64,000 nucleotides of DNA from Tetrahymena elliotti 4EA (Eukaryota > Ciliophora > Oligohymenophorea > Hymenostomatida > Tetrahymenidae): NCBI GenBank assembly GCA_000231825.2, contig JH720308.1:820110-884109 (forward strand), given 5' to 3'. Numbering within the stretch: position 1 is the first letter of the stretch; each line of letters starts with the position of its first letter. The translations under genes were made by a program, and so were the position numbers. The notes under the pieces are model-generated. The model ran no database searches, had not been told where the DNA came from, and saw only the letters and a list, made by a program, of their open reading frames with translations. Shown in pieces: positions 1 through 13,133 of the stretch.

Positions 1-173
1 TCAATAAAATGAGTGATTCTTATGACAAGGGTATTTTTATTTCAATTGCTTCTTATTAGAAACCATTTAACCTTGAGAATTTGCTTGAAGCTCATGCTTT
101 TAGCAAATCTGGAAAAGCTATTGGCAAGTACATTTTAACAAATATTTAAGATTTCTTCAATCATCAAAACTGA
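1..173 (+). CDS. 3' end of an unknown gene
   Basis: An open frame runs from the window edge (codons starting at base 3) to a TGA at 171-173 and gives about 56 residues, with one TAG and one TAA read as Gln. The composition is protein-like rather than the Lys/Asn/Phe/Ile mix of the flanks: it includes the stretches SDSYDKGIFISIASYQ and LLEAHAFSKSGKAIGKYI. I do not recognise a family. The start lies outside the window, and the beginning of this fragment could be an intron end. Confidence 0.55.
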
Positions 174-903
174 CCAGATAAATATTCTTAATATTTGGAA
201 AATCAAAATAGCTTGTCTCTATGAATGGATTTATATTTTTATGATTATTTTTTAATTTTTTGTAATTCCTTTTTTGTTAAATTGGATTATATTATATGTG
301 CTTCTTTGAAAACAATTTTAATTAAAAAGTTTAATTGATTGATTTTATTTATGTAGAAATTAAGAATAGAAAATATAGTTGATAATTTATTCAGAAATTA
401 GAATATCAAATTTATTCAATATAAATTAAAAAACGAACAATTTTAATTTATTAATTTATGTCTTCAATTTTTATTTATTTTTTTTCTTCTTTTAAATATG
501 AAAACACTACTTTTTTTAATTTCACACTATTTTTTTATTTGAAAATGTATGTTTAATTTAAAATTTTTTTGGAATGTGTGATTTTATTTTAAATAAGTAT
601 GAAAATTGTTGTAGAGGCTTATTTAGCTTTATATTAATATTATGATATTAAAAAAGTAGTTTAGTAAGTTATGACTTTATAAATATCTATAAAATACAAA
701 ATACATTACTATAAACTTAAAATCAATTTTGCTGGTCATAATAAAAATTATCTTTTTTCAATTTAAATTTTTTTAAGTCACTTATATTTAATATATCAAA
801 GTTTTTTTATATTGATAGCAATTTTGTTTTAGGAAAGTAGTAGTAGCACTTAAGTTAATTAGAAAATTCAAGTTATAAGTTAGATAGCTTTCTAGGAGTT
901 GAT
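174..903. other. intergenic, AT-rich
   Basis: Nearly pure A/T between the upstream gene and the CLASP-like gene. It should hold the 3' end of the first gene and the promoter and leader of the second. I see no RNA gene or repeat, and no reading frame with convincing composition. Confidence 0.6.
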
Positions 904-3900
904 ATGAGAAAAAAACCAGCAGATGATGAGGTAAAAGCTATTTCAGTAAATACAGAAAGGGAGTTGTAGTAGTATTTTGACTCATTTTAGAAAACATTAA
1001 TAGATACAAGTATATTAATTGATTAGCTTAAATTTTCTTTATAAAATAGAAAATTTCTACATTAATTAATTTTTTATTCTAAAAATTTTACTTTTAAATT
1101 ACAGGTGCAGATTGGAATTAGCGTTTGATGAGTCTAAAATAATTTTAAGGCTTGATACTTGGTGAATGCTACCATATGGGTAGCTTTGATTAACATATGA
1201 TAAATTTAATTCCAAATATGATAGCATAGGTAAGATTATAAAAGATTAGATAATTTTTGTGTATTAAATCCAATAGCGAGAGGTTTGTTTAGTTATCAAT
1301 ATAAAAATTATAAAATAGGTTAATGATCTTAGATCTGCAATTTAGAAAGAAGCATGTAAAAGTTTAGTATTGGCAAGTGAAAAAATGGGTACAAAATTTG
1401 AAAATGCAGCACTTTAACTTTTTAAATGGGATGGAATGCTGCATTTGCTGGGTAATGGAAAGAAGGTATGTTTGAATTTGTAGTTATTAGAAGTTAAAAT
1501 TAGCTTTTTTAAAATTAAATATAGATTTTAGCTGATACAGCTCATGAGTGTATTGAAAAGATTATAACAAATGTACCTTCTTCTTAGTATTTTAATGTAA
1601 TAAATGATGAAATAAATAGTAAAAACAATAATGTTAGAATTAGGCTAACAGGATATTTAAATTAGATGCTTAGATCATATGAAAATAAATACAAAGAAAA
1701 AAATTTAAATATTATTGAGGGATTAATTATAAAAACATGCAAGGATGCTTCATCTGAAGTTAGAGCTAATTCTAGATAAGCATATAATTCTTTGACAATA
1801 GAATATCCTGAACTCTCTGATATAATATACTAATAATTTGATAATACTACAAAGAAACTGCTAGCTCAAAATACAAGCTGTATACCAGAAGGAGATTCAA
1901 GTGCAATTAGTGGAACTAGTTCTGTAAAAAAATTATCTTCTTCAAAGAGAAGCTTATCATATGTTAATTAAACTAGTGCTAAAAGCATAAGATCTAACTC
2001 AAGCATCGCTGTTGAAGAAAAGAAAGATTAATCGTCTGTAGGGAAATAAGAGAAAAAAAATCAAACTCCTGCACAAAACAACTTAGTAAAATCTGCAAAC
2101 AATAAGAATGTTCGTATTGCAGATAATAGAGTATCAAATAGTGTAGGTGGTGTAAAGAGAACAAACTCAGTGACAAATCCCGTTCCAGCTCCTAAAACAG
2201 GTTATTCAAAAGTTGGAATAAAATCTGCACAGTCTTCTCCAGGAACTTCTTTATCTAGACCCTAAACAAATTAAAAGCCTTCTAATTAGAATACTTAAAC
2301 AACAGATGAAAAAAGTAGTTTTTTTAAGAAAACAAGTCAGAAGCTGCATTAAAATAGAATGAATGAAATCAAGGTAAATGATTTTAGCATTGATGAAAAC
2401 TAAGAGTATAATCTAGAAAGCGTAAAGAGCTAAGCTAATGTTGATAAAATTGATTTCTTTAAAAATGAAAGTATTTGTGATCAGGATAATTAATCCTCTA
2501 TTCTTTAGCATCCAATAGCAGCTGTAACACCAACATCTGCACCTCCAACTACCTTGATAAGTAATTAGCTAAGCTTACACTTACCTATAAGCAGCAATAC
2601 TTCATTAGGAAGCTAGATTTTTAAGAATAATATATTGGCTAATGAAAATAATGTAATTAATTAGGATTCTCTATTTAAGAAGGTTTAAGAAGATGACTTA
2701 TTGTTAGTTACTAAAGAAAGCAGTGATGAGGATGAGTCTAAAAAGTAGTCTCTTCAAAATGTTTAAATTCATAAATCAGATGATGTATCTCATTAGTTGG
2801 CTTAAATAAACAAATTTCATTCTGAAGAGTTAAGCTTTCAAGGTGACTTCAAACCTTAATTATTAAGTGGAGCTAAGTAATCATAGAATACAAATGAAAA
2901 TAATTTAATTGATAGCAATTATTCTAAAGAAACACCAACGATAAAACCTTCTTAAAAATCACCAAAATATGATTTTTTCACAAATCAAAATGCAGTAGTA
3001 GAATTTGATCTTCACCATGAAGATCTTTTACTTGATGAGCTAAATGAATTAAATGAAAACTCTTTAGAAAACCCAAAATTTTTAAGTTAAAATTTCCTGC
3101 AAGATGATGATTATAGCTCTTCATAAATTTAGCAAGAAATTAGGATGCTGACCTATGATCATAATAATCAGGAAATAACTCCTATTAATAGCATTTAAGT
3201 AGACAATTTATAATTTTCTCATTTTAACAAAAATAATTCAACTAATTTTGCAAACTCATAATTAAATTAGCTTGGTTCAAATCAAACATCAAATAATATA
3301 ATTCATCCTTTGTTAAATTTAGATAAAATAAGTATGAATAATATCTCATAAAATGTTATTAACCCAGGTACTGGAAGAAATTCTGGTTCACCTGTTTTAA
3401 TATTAAGTTCTCGTTCTCGTGAGAAATCAATAAGCTAGATATATGAAGGTACAGATATATAAGGATAAAAAGATTTAAATTTAAAAAGCATAGCTTAATC
3501 TGTAAAATTGGTTGCTCAATAAAGAGTATAATCAGTGGCAGAAGGAAGTGAGAGTAAAAATGAATAAATTAACAATTAAATGAATTAGCTTGAAAAATAA
3601 AGCTCTAAAAATGAATAAAATGTTGATGAAGCTAACAAGCAATAAGATTTAGAAAGGGAATTAAAAGAATTGACTGAAAGGTAGAAACAGAGAACATAAG
3701 TTAGTGAAGCTAAAAGTAAGATTTCTGACAATAAATAGAGCTAACAAAAATAAGAAAAGTAAGACAAAGCTTTAGAAAAAAAATCAGTGGTTGTTGATAA
3801 TGATAAAAATAAAAGCTTATAATAGAGATCTGCTAACAGGTCTTTGACAACTTCTGTAAGTAAAGCCAAGGTAAACTCTCTTAGCCTAAAAAAAGAAGAA

Positions 3901-6900
3901 TAGTCACCTTTGAAAAGTAAAATATAAGATTCTAGTAAAAATAATGCTACTCCTTAAACAGCTACTTAGACTACGAAATAGAAAACTCTCTCTTTGAGCT
4001 TAAAGCAAACAGCTTAAAAATAAACAAACACTAATAAAGCTAACACCAGTTTAGCTTAATCAGAAGTGAACAGCTCTAAAATGAGTCATTCTATAAAAGG
4101 GTCTTAAACAAATTTATAATAGGCAAGCAACCTTAAAAAATCTAAACTTAATGAAGAGGTTAAAACTAAAGAAAAGAACTTGTCGAATAAAACTGAAAGT
4201 CCATAAAAAACTAATAAAAAAGTAGAAGGATATGGTAAAAGCTCAAAAAATGATCAATAAATAACTAAAGCTGAACCTTCTTATAGTTTAACACCTAATA
4301 AAAATAGCTAAGCAATAAATATTATTGATAATTCATCAATATCTGCATCAAATTCTATAATAACTCACCCAGATAATATCTCAACAGATAAAAAAATAAT
4401 TAAATAATCATCAAATTCAGCATTAACAAATTTGAATTAGAGGAGGATATCTTAGGAATAAGAAGATTAAGTAGTTGTTGATTAGCTAACAGCTAAAAGC
4501 ACAAAATCTCAATTTATACTCTAGCAACCAAAATCAGTAGAAAGTTAAAACACAATGATATCTTCAAAGTCACAAAATGATGAAAATAAAATTTAAACAT
4601 TGTACTCATCAAACCAAGATGGGTCTACTCCTAATAAGAAAAGTAATTAAATATCTAAAATCAATTAAGATAAGAATAAAAGTCCTAAAATATAATAAAC
4701 ACAATATAGCAAAGAGAAAAGTTCTCCAATTTAAATATAAAATCAAAGCTCAGTTTAAAAATAAGAATCAAGCTAAGTTAAATATGTTGAATCTTAACCT
4801 AAACAGTAATAAAATGAACTTAAATAAGAATAAAATGATCCTTTTTAACTAAATTTAAATTTAAAAAGTAAAGTTTAAAGTTCATAAAAATAAGAAAATT
4901 CAGATTTGTAAACACAAGTTAGTCCTATTTCAAATTCAAATGTAAATAATTAAAATAACTATTATAATAATAAAAAAGTGTAAAAAAACCAAACAAGTAC
5001 TAACCAATAAAATAATTTATTTGGTAACGACTAATAAAATTTAATTGAACCTTAATCTTAACAGAATTCTGAAAATTTAAAATATATAACTGATCAATAA
5101 AATAAATTAATTTAATTTTAATAATAGCAATTATAGTAATAATAAAATTAACTCCTTTAGTTATAGTAATAGCATTAGCAAATATCACTTCAATAGTAAT
5201 AATATTAATAATAAATTTTATAATAGTTTTAATAATAGAAACAGCAGGTCGAACAATAACCTCAAAATTAACAATAAGTTTTATAAAATGAAAAAGGAAT
5301 AGCAATTAATCAACAAATCTAATAAGCTGAACAATAATAATAATAATAACAGTAATTAAATAATTTTAATAATAAACAAAGTTAATACCCATCTATAAAT
5401 AACTTTGAGAGCTACTTACCTATCAGTTCTTACTCTAATTTAAACTAAATTTAATAAACAAATTAAACAGATTATACCAATAACAATAATTATATAAATA
5501 GATAATTGAGTCCTTAATCTATTCATAATGGTATGTTTTTTGCTAAGTAACAAAACTCTTATTTCCCATAAAATGTGTTTACTACTCACTCTCATAAAAA
5601 TAGCAATGAACTACCTTAATATAATACTTAAACTTTTAATAATAGTTTAAATAATACAAGACCTAGAAATTGGCAAGACAGCAATCATGAAAGGGTTAAT
5701 TCAGAATAATTTTACCAAAATTAAAATGAAGGAGAAGAATTCTATTAAAGACAAAACTATTTTATTTAATAATAACTAATACAATAGTAGGCTTAGCTAA
5801 AATCATACTATGAAGAAATGCTAGCCAATCAATATGAAAAGTTAGCTAAGGGATTTTAGGAATAATTGGAAAAATCAATAGTATTAATATAGGATAAAAT
5901 ATAATCAGTTAAATCATAAGATAAATCTCATAATGAAGAACAAAGTAACATAACTTAAGAAAATAAAAAGAAATCAAAAAAGAAGTAAAGTAAATCAAAG
6001 AGCACCAAGAGAAAAATAGTTTAAAATGAAGAAATATTTTCAGAGGATGAAAGTAGTGAAAATGTCTCTTCATCTAGTTTTAACATGAATAAGTTTTTAG
6101 GATCTTTTAATCATAGAAACAAATCATAATAAATACCATCTAATAGCAATAACTCTTCAAAAAATTAATATAATAACAGATAAAATTGGCATTAAGCAAC
6201 TAAATCTAATCCTACTTACAGCTAAAATAGATTGGGATCTGAAGACTAAATCAAAACTGATAATCTATAGATTGAAGAGTTAGTTGTGAATATGAATCCA
6301 TTATAAATAATTAAAATTGAGATGAAAAAATTAAAATCGCACAACTGGGCAACAAAATTAGAATCTCTAAGACGAATTAATAATGTACTGGAATAATATG
6401 AATAGATTGACGATTTATAAGTTATTAAGAATTTAATTGAATTAACACTCCAATTATTTTCAACTGAGACTAATATTTAGATTATTGCGTAATTACTGAC
6501 ATGTACATCTTTGCTGATATAATATTATTCAGATCATTATTAAAATTACATTGACAAAGCTGTGAGATTAGTAAAATAATTAATTATTTAAATACATTTT
6601 TTGATAAAAATTTTATGGAATTAGTTTATAAAAGTTTAGTAGAGCAAAAAATAATCAATTTCTGTTTAAGCAGAACAGATATTAAAATAAATTACAGACT
6701 CTTATAGTATAACTGAATACTTAGATATTCTCTTGAGTGTGGCAATAAGTGAAAGAGGAATAGAAAATAAGTTGTCAATTATTTAAATACTTTTCCCAGT
6801 TTTGAGAAGGTAAAATGAGATTAAAAGTATGTTAAAAAGTTGTTCAATTAAACCAATTTTTTTAATAAAACTAGAAATCAAATTCATTTGCATGAAGTGA

Positions 6901-8272
6901 ACATAATTTAACAGATTTGCTTGGGAATGAGTACACTTATCTTACAGAATTAAGAAATTAAATAAATTTAGATGAGCTGCTTTGCAATATTAAATTATAC
7001 ATTAGAATTTGGTAGAGATACTTGTATAGAGAGCATAGTAAAATATAACTCATAAAACGAAGATGACCTTGTAAATTTTCGTTTTCTTGCTTGCATATAT
7101 TCACCCCAACTTGAGTGTGTCATGAGAGAATATACATAGTTTAATTGTTTGTTGAACTCAAGCACTGTTGATCCAATAGAAAAGAATAGTATACAAAATA
7201 AAATAAAGTAAAGATATAGTCCTATCAGAGTGATTCCGACATCTGAGTCCTTACAGATAAAACCTGTATTAATTCATATAAATTTTGTTTATTTCTTGAA
7301 AGATTTTAGATTTTTTAGATCTAACTTACAATATTTTTAGGTAAGAAAGGAAGGAACAATAAGGAAATAGATAAATAGATCAAGCATAGAAGAGAAAAAT
7401 ATTTATAACCAAAGAAATAAAAATAGTTTAGAATAAACAGCTTTTTTAATTGATAACTTTACCAGCAATGAAAATATTATTCAAGAAAATATTAATGAAA
7501 TAATTGCCTTGATTACCTAATCTATTCAAGATTTGTCATAAAATCAACAAGACCACCACTATCCTCTTTAGATTCTTGAAAAATTGTTTTAAAATCAAAT
7601 ATATTTTCATCATATAACCAAGACTACAATTAAAAAAATCTTAAATTTATATTACTTCTATCCTCATAATCAAATGGTATTTTCTTTTTTTTCTATTAAA
7701 ATCTAATTTTTTTTCTATTATTTTAAAAAATATTTGTAAAAAAAATTCAATTCAAAAAAATTATTTTATTTTGAGAGTGACTTTTATTAATTTTTTTTCA
7801 TTAGGAGTTTCTGGAATTAGATGAAATAGTCAGTGAGTTAGAGTATGTGTAACCAACAAAAAAATTACTTATATAAAGTTTGATAGAAAAGATAGCTGAA
7901 AAAACTTAATCGTTTTAGCAGGGGATAGTGAAATCTCATTTTATAAAATTGCTAAACAGATAAATAAGAGATGAGAGAAATTATTCTATAATAGTAGAGA
8001 ACATGGAAGTAGTCGCAAGAATTTCAAAAAAAGTAAATTTGATTTTGTAACAGCTTTAAATTTGTTTGCTTTTGTTCTAAAAATAGATAATAGAAAATAA
8101 GGATTTAGAAGAAAATTAGTCCAACAAATAATGTAGAAATCGAGCTTTAAAGTGCCTATCTTTATTATATTTTTGTGACTAAAAAGAAATGAATTAATAT
8201 TGGTAATAGTTTACAGTTAATCAGCAGAAAGAAATAGCCCTTAAAATTAAGGAATATGCAGAAAAAATTTGA
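904..8272 (+). CDS. CLASP: CLASP-type TOG-domain microtubule protein
   Basis: Predicted 2,267 aa in eight exons (904-1009, 1105-1229, 1319-1465, 1525-6809, 6875-7265, 7341-7676, 7805-8032, 8087-8272); phases match at every junction. Residues about 35-235 read as a CLASP TOG domain: DWNQR, then DLRSAIQKEACKSL, then a third helix pair, followed by Ser-rich linker. A second helical repeat block starts near residue 1,730 (SHNWATKLESLRRINNVLEQ) and runs to the C-terminus. The 5.3 kb exon between is Ser/Gln/Asn-rich and disordered, with a poly-Gln core near residues 1,310-1,400. CLASPs bind microtubule plus ends and lattice and suppress catastrophe; here a cortical or ciliary microtubule role is inference. 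The intron at 8033-8086 is a multiple of three and open, so it could be retained. A TOGARAM-like ciliary protein is the main alternative. Confidence 0.82.
4960..5560 (+). repeat. Gln/Asn codon-repeat tract inside the CLASP gene
   Basis: Dense runs of CAA, TAA and TAG codons with AAT make an almost uninterrupted Gln/Asn stretch, the densest part being about 5090-5350. Gln is written mainly with the reassigned stop codons. Such tracts are common in ciliate disordered regions and could drive self-association; that is inference. Confidence 0.7.
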
Positions 8273-9333
8273 ATTATCTTGGAAAAACGCTTTTACAATT
8301 GAATACTTAACAACAAAGTTTATTTAAAATATATTTTTATATATTTAATGCAATTATTAAATACTTATTTATTTATTTCACTCAAAATTTGATTTTTAGA
8401 AGATTTTCTTATCTCTCAGTATCTAAATCAAAGAAGAAAAAGATAATAGAACATTTGTTTAAGAAGAAATTAATATTTTTTGTTTTTTATGTAAAAATGA
8501 CAGATAACTTTAAATTTTATTCTTGCTAGCTTTTTGCTTGGGAGATCAAAATTTTTGTAATGTACCAATATTTTGTTGAGTAAAACAAGAGACAAATTGA
8601 AAAATATTGAATTTTTTTTTCTAAATTTCTAAAAGAAGTAAAAAATTTTGCATTGCTTTGGGAAGAAATAGATTAGTTTAGGGATAATACTAAAATTAAC
8701 TTTTAGATTTTCGTTTTTACATAGTTGTGTATTTATTTTTTCTAATTAATTAACCAGCCAGCAGATTTTATCTAAGTAGCAAAGATACGATAAGAAATTC
8801 AAGCAAGTAAAGTGGATTGTTTCTTTTAAAACTTGTGATGAATATAGCATTAAGCGAAAAAAATTTTTACAATAAAATTAAAAATGTGAATAAAATAAAA
8901 GCAAATCAATTAAGATTGGCTATTTCATAAAGCATTATGAATGACTAAATAAAAAATTATTTAGTTATAAAAATAATTGATAGAAACAAAGGGAGTTTTT
9001 AATTTATGAGCAAAAATTAAATAAACGATACTTAAGTAGCTGTGATTTCTTTGCACAGGAAACCAAAAAAGAAAATAGTAAAGACCTATGCAAATGCATT
9101 CATTTAGTATATCAAAATAAAAAAGGATGATAAGATAAAGAAACTAACAAACAAATAAACAAATAGAAAGTGATATATTGAAAGTAAAAATATATAAATA
9201 AATAAATAATTAATTGTTTAATTTCAAAGTGATAATTATTAATTAATAAATTGAAATATATATTGTTAAAAAAATAAAAAAGTAGAGTAATAATTACTTT
9301 TTATTTACAAAAAATTACAAAAGAAAGAGAGAC
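8273..9333. other. intergenic, with an A/C-rich leader near 9141-9166
   Basis: AT-rich spacer between the CLASP and kinase genes. Just upstream of the kinase start, positions 9141-9166 carry repeated ACAAA/ATAAACAAA units, a composition often seen in ciliate 5' leaders. No ORF here has convincing composition. Confidence 0.5.
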
Positions 9334-12139
9334 ATGTCAAATAGTGAAGAAAAGAGCTGGACCAATAAGAAAGTTGATCATTTCGTAGTAGTTAACAACA
9401 TCCTTGGTAAGGGAGCCTTTGGTAAGGTTTACAGAGGTTTCTGTGTTGAAGATGAAAATAAATTAGTTGCAGCTAAGGCCATTCCTATAAAGTCAATTAG
9501 CGATTCAGGCAAAATGCTTGAATTGATCAAAAGAGAAATTGCAATTCTTTAAAAAGTTTCTTCTCCTTTTATTGTAAGCTTGTATGATGTTGCTAGAACT
9601 TCCAATAATCTTTACATGTTCTTAGAATACTGTCACGATGGTGATCTTAAGGAGTATCTTAAAAAAAAGGAAGGTACCAAAAAGCGATTATTCTTTTGAC
9701 AATTTTATTAGCTTGTTTATTTTTTATTTAATTTTCTATACAAAACAAACAAATACTCATTCAATCTATTGATTGATCTTTTTTTCTTCTAAATTATAAC
9801 TCTTAACTACTGCAAAAAACCCATTTTTCTCTCTTCTTTTTATTGTAGAGATGATCTTAGCTTTTTCACATAATACAGTAATAGATAAACTTTAAAAAAA
9901 CGCTTTATTTCTAACCAAAATCTTAATAAAAATGGATGAACTGTGAATTAATGTGTTCTCTCAAATGTTTAATTATTAGTTATTCTAATTGTAAATCATT
10001 ATTCTCAAACACAAAGTAAATTTATTTAACTTATCACTTGGTGCACAAAAGATAAGTCAAGCAAAAATATAGAATAAAGAAAAACAAGCAAAAAAATTTC
10101 CATGCATATCATTTAGGTAGGTACATCCATAATAGTAAAGAAAGAAAGAAAAAAAAATAATTGAAAAATTATCTAAAGGAAAATAAGTGAAAATGGATAA
10201 AATTTGTAATAATACATAGAAGCAGATAAAGAGTGACATCTAAAATATGATTTAATTTAAAGCAAGCTAATTAAAATCTAATTGATACTTTTGTGTTTAA
10301 ATTTGCATTACCACTTACTTATTAACTTTTTTATTATGAAAGGTAAGAGACTCAGTGAACCTGAAGCTTTGATTTTCTTCAGACACATAGTAGAAGGTTT
10401 CAAGGAGTTATAAAAGCATAAAATCATCCACAGAGATATTAAACCTGCTAACATTATGCTTAGTAATGGTGTTGCAAAGATCTCTGATTTTGGTTTCTCA
10501 AGAGTTGTAGAAAAAGATGATCCTGCTTTACTTTCTAGATTAGGTTCTCCCTTGTACATGACTCCTTAAATTCTTGATGGTGTTCCTTTCAACTACAAAT
10601 GCGATGTTTGGAGTGTTGGTGTCGTATTTTTTGAAATGCTTTATGGTACCACTCCTTGGATTGGTGATAGTTAAGTCAAGCTTCTTTAAAATATTAAAAA
10701 TATTCCTCTCAAGTTCCCTGAAAATCCTATCAGAAGCAAGGTAATATAAAGAATTATAACATAAATTTAAAAATAAATTATGTAATTAAATTAATTACTC
10801 TAAAGAAAGTGATGAATAAAAAATAAATAGATTAATATTGAAATAGAAAATTTAATTGCAAAAAGTAGTTTGAGAAACAACTTACCTTTAAAGCCATAGA
10901 ATAAAAAAAATTTTCCATTAGTTTATTAAGAATAGCAATAGATTATTCGAAATATTTGTTATATTCTATCAATTTTAATTAACATAAATTCATACAAAGA
11001 GCATGCCTAAAAATTAATGAATTAATTAATATATTTATTCATTTTTTTTAAATCAATAGGAAGTTAAAGATTTACTTAGAGGTATGCTTAAAGTTAAAGA
11101 AGAAGAAAGAATGAGTTGGGAAGAGATCTTCAACCATCCTCTTATCAAAGACTACACTACTCCTGCTTTAGTTAAAGAACCTGCCCCTAATAAAGATGAT
11201 TTAGAATAAAGCGTCTCTCTTAATGATAACTATATCAAAAAGAATTTGGTTGCTGGTTATCTTACTAATCCTGACACTGTATAAACTAAAGTTCCTGATG
11301 CTATCTAACAAAATATTTTAAAAAAATAAGAACAACAAACTACTAGCTCTACCTAATAGTCATCATAAATGACCTCAAAGATGGAGCAAAGCAGTTAAAA
11401 AGTTAATGAAATTGTCAATAAGCAAAAGGAAAATGAATAGACCAGAAAGAATATTTTAAAGATAAACGAGTATATACTTTATGAGCGTAATATTGCCTTC
11501 TTCTCTAACTTTGTCATTTAGAAATTGATTAAGGCTTATAATGATTCTAAGTTATAAGTTCCTGCCGATCTCTACTTCCGTATCATTTTCTCTATCTGCA
11601 AGTATTAAAATATGCAATTAGATAAAATGAATGAGTTCTTGAACCAATCTAAAACTGAAGGGTTTAGTGAACAAGTCTGGTAGAAATACAAAGAATCTAC
11701 TGAATACCAAACCACCGTTAAGCTTATAAGAGCTGATATTGATCACTCTAAGAACTTCTTTGATGAACTCTTCAAGAAGACTAAAGACGTTGTTACACAT
11801 TCAGTCAACAAAGAAACCAATAAAGATAAGCAAGAAGTCTTAAACAAATTTTTAGGCATTATTGATAAAACTTTCACTCTTGACAATAAATTCAAAAGCA
11901 TTTTTAAAGCTACTCTTAATGAAATGATTGAAACCCTTAAGCCCTTAATAGTTAATGGTAAACCTGACAAAGAAATTTTGGTAATTGCTCGTTACTTAAT
12001 AGTTTGCAATAACCCTTATCTTGAGTTCAAGATCTCTTCATTTGATTTTAATAAATTCTATGAAGACATTGAACATATTTCTGAAGAGGAAATTAGAAAC
12101 CAAGTTCTTGAAAAGTTTAATTAAAAATCAAGCAAATGA
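9334..12139 (+). CDS. Ser/Thr protein kinase, ULK/Atg1-like
   Basis: Predicted 605 aa in three exons (9334-9673, 10343-10740, 11060-12139). The kinase domain occupies residues about 15-270: glycine loop GKGAFGKVYRG, catalytic Lys in AAKAI, HRDIKPAN catalytic loop (about 146), DFGFS metal site, and GSPLYMTPQIL where most kinases have APE. The GSPLYM signature fits the ULK/Fused group. A helical C-terminal half (residues about 330-600), largely charged, resembles the extended tails of ULK-type kinases but shows no named domain to my eye. All catalytic residues are present, so an active enzyme is expected. The APE Glu is Gln (TAA codon), which I think is recurrent in ciliate ULK-like kinases (from memory). 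Start chosen because it is the first ATG after an A-rich leader. Ciliates have many ULK-like paralogues, so an autophagy role should not be assumed. Confidence 0.88.
9674..10342 (+). other. unusually long intron (669 nt) in the kinase gene
   Basis: It begins GTACC and ends GAAAG and splits a Gly codon between subdomains V and VI of the kinase. It is about ten times longer than most introns in this window. It contains several in-frame TGA codons and no sign of a gene of its own. Confidence 0.75.
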
Positions 12140-13133
12140 AGAACTTAATTTAGAGAATTATTTTAAAATAAAACACTAATAAACTCAACTAACTAACCAA
12201 CTATTTACTTTTCTTTGTCTAAACTATTTTTAAGCTGTTAGTTGGGTTGCCATACATATGCACACATATATATATCCATTTTTTAATCTTATTTTGTAAC
12301 TGATAGATTTTAACTTTCTGTAATAAATAGATTCACTAAAATTAATTTCCTTTCATTTAATACAATTCTTTACTTATCTTTTAACTATCTAATATTGAAT
12401 TTATTTTACAACTTTCTTAATATTCTCATATTAATTGTATTTATCAAAAAAATCTGAACAAAACTAGTTCCGTAAAACATAATTAATTTGATGTCTTAAA
12501 TTAATTCTAATTAAATACTATTATAAAAGTGTTTATGATTAGCATAACAACCAAATATCATACTAGTTATGACAATAAGAGAAAGCTATTGTATGTATTT
12601 ATGAATATTTATTTTTTTAAATTCATAATCTATTAATTTTTTAAATATTGCTTTATTTAATATATATTACTATCAATAATAGTATAATTAATAAAATAGA
12701 AAAGCAAAAAATTATGAATGTAACTTGTCTAAAGGATTGTCAATCATAGTATTTTTAAATTAGATTTTTTATTTAAAAATATGTTAAAATAAATATAAAG
12801 TTTATTTTTAAGCCTTAACTACCTTACGTCATTAGATTTGATATTAGAATACGTATTAGTCTTTAAAATTGAATATCAGTAAGTACATTCCTTAAAATTG
12901 AAAAAGTAATTGTTAAACATTTTAAATATTTATCTTATTGTATCTATCTATATATCGTCACTTGACAATTTAATTATTAAAGTTGATAAATAAATCAATA
13001 ATACAACACACTCATCTGTTTTACTTGATTTAAGATTATCAAAATTCAATCCAATAATTAAATAAATAATTAATTAATAAATTGAGAGTCTTTTTAATTA
13101 TATTTTAAGCAAGTTTAAGTAAATAAGTAGAAA
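12140..13133. other. intergenic, AT-rich
   Basis: Spacer between the kinase and the lipase-like gene. It contains a short TATATA run near 12265 and otherwise monotonous A/T. I see no gene. Confidence 0.6.

Noticed and set aside
5000..5305. Minus-strand ORF opposite the poly-Gln tract
   Set aside because: It is the complement of Gln/Asn codon runs and gives a monotonous Ile/Val/Thr sequence. It is a shadow of the real gene.
6828..6900. Apparent end of the CLASP ORF at a TGA near 6898
   Set aside because: A GTAAAA donor at 6810 and CTAG acceptor at 6874 remove the region in phase and the TOG-like sequence continues (NQIHLHEVNIIQQICLGM).
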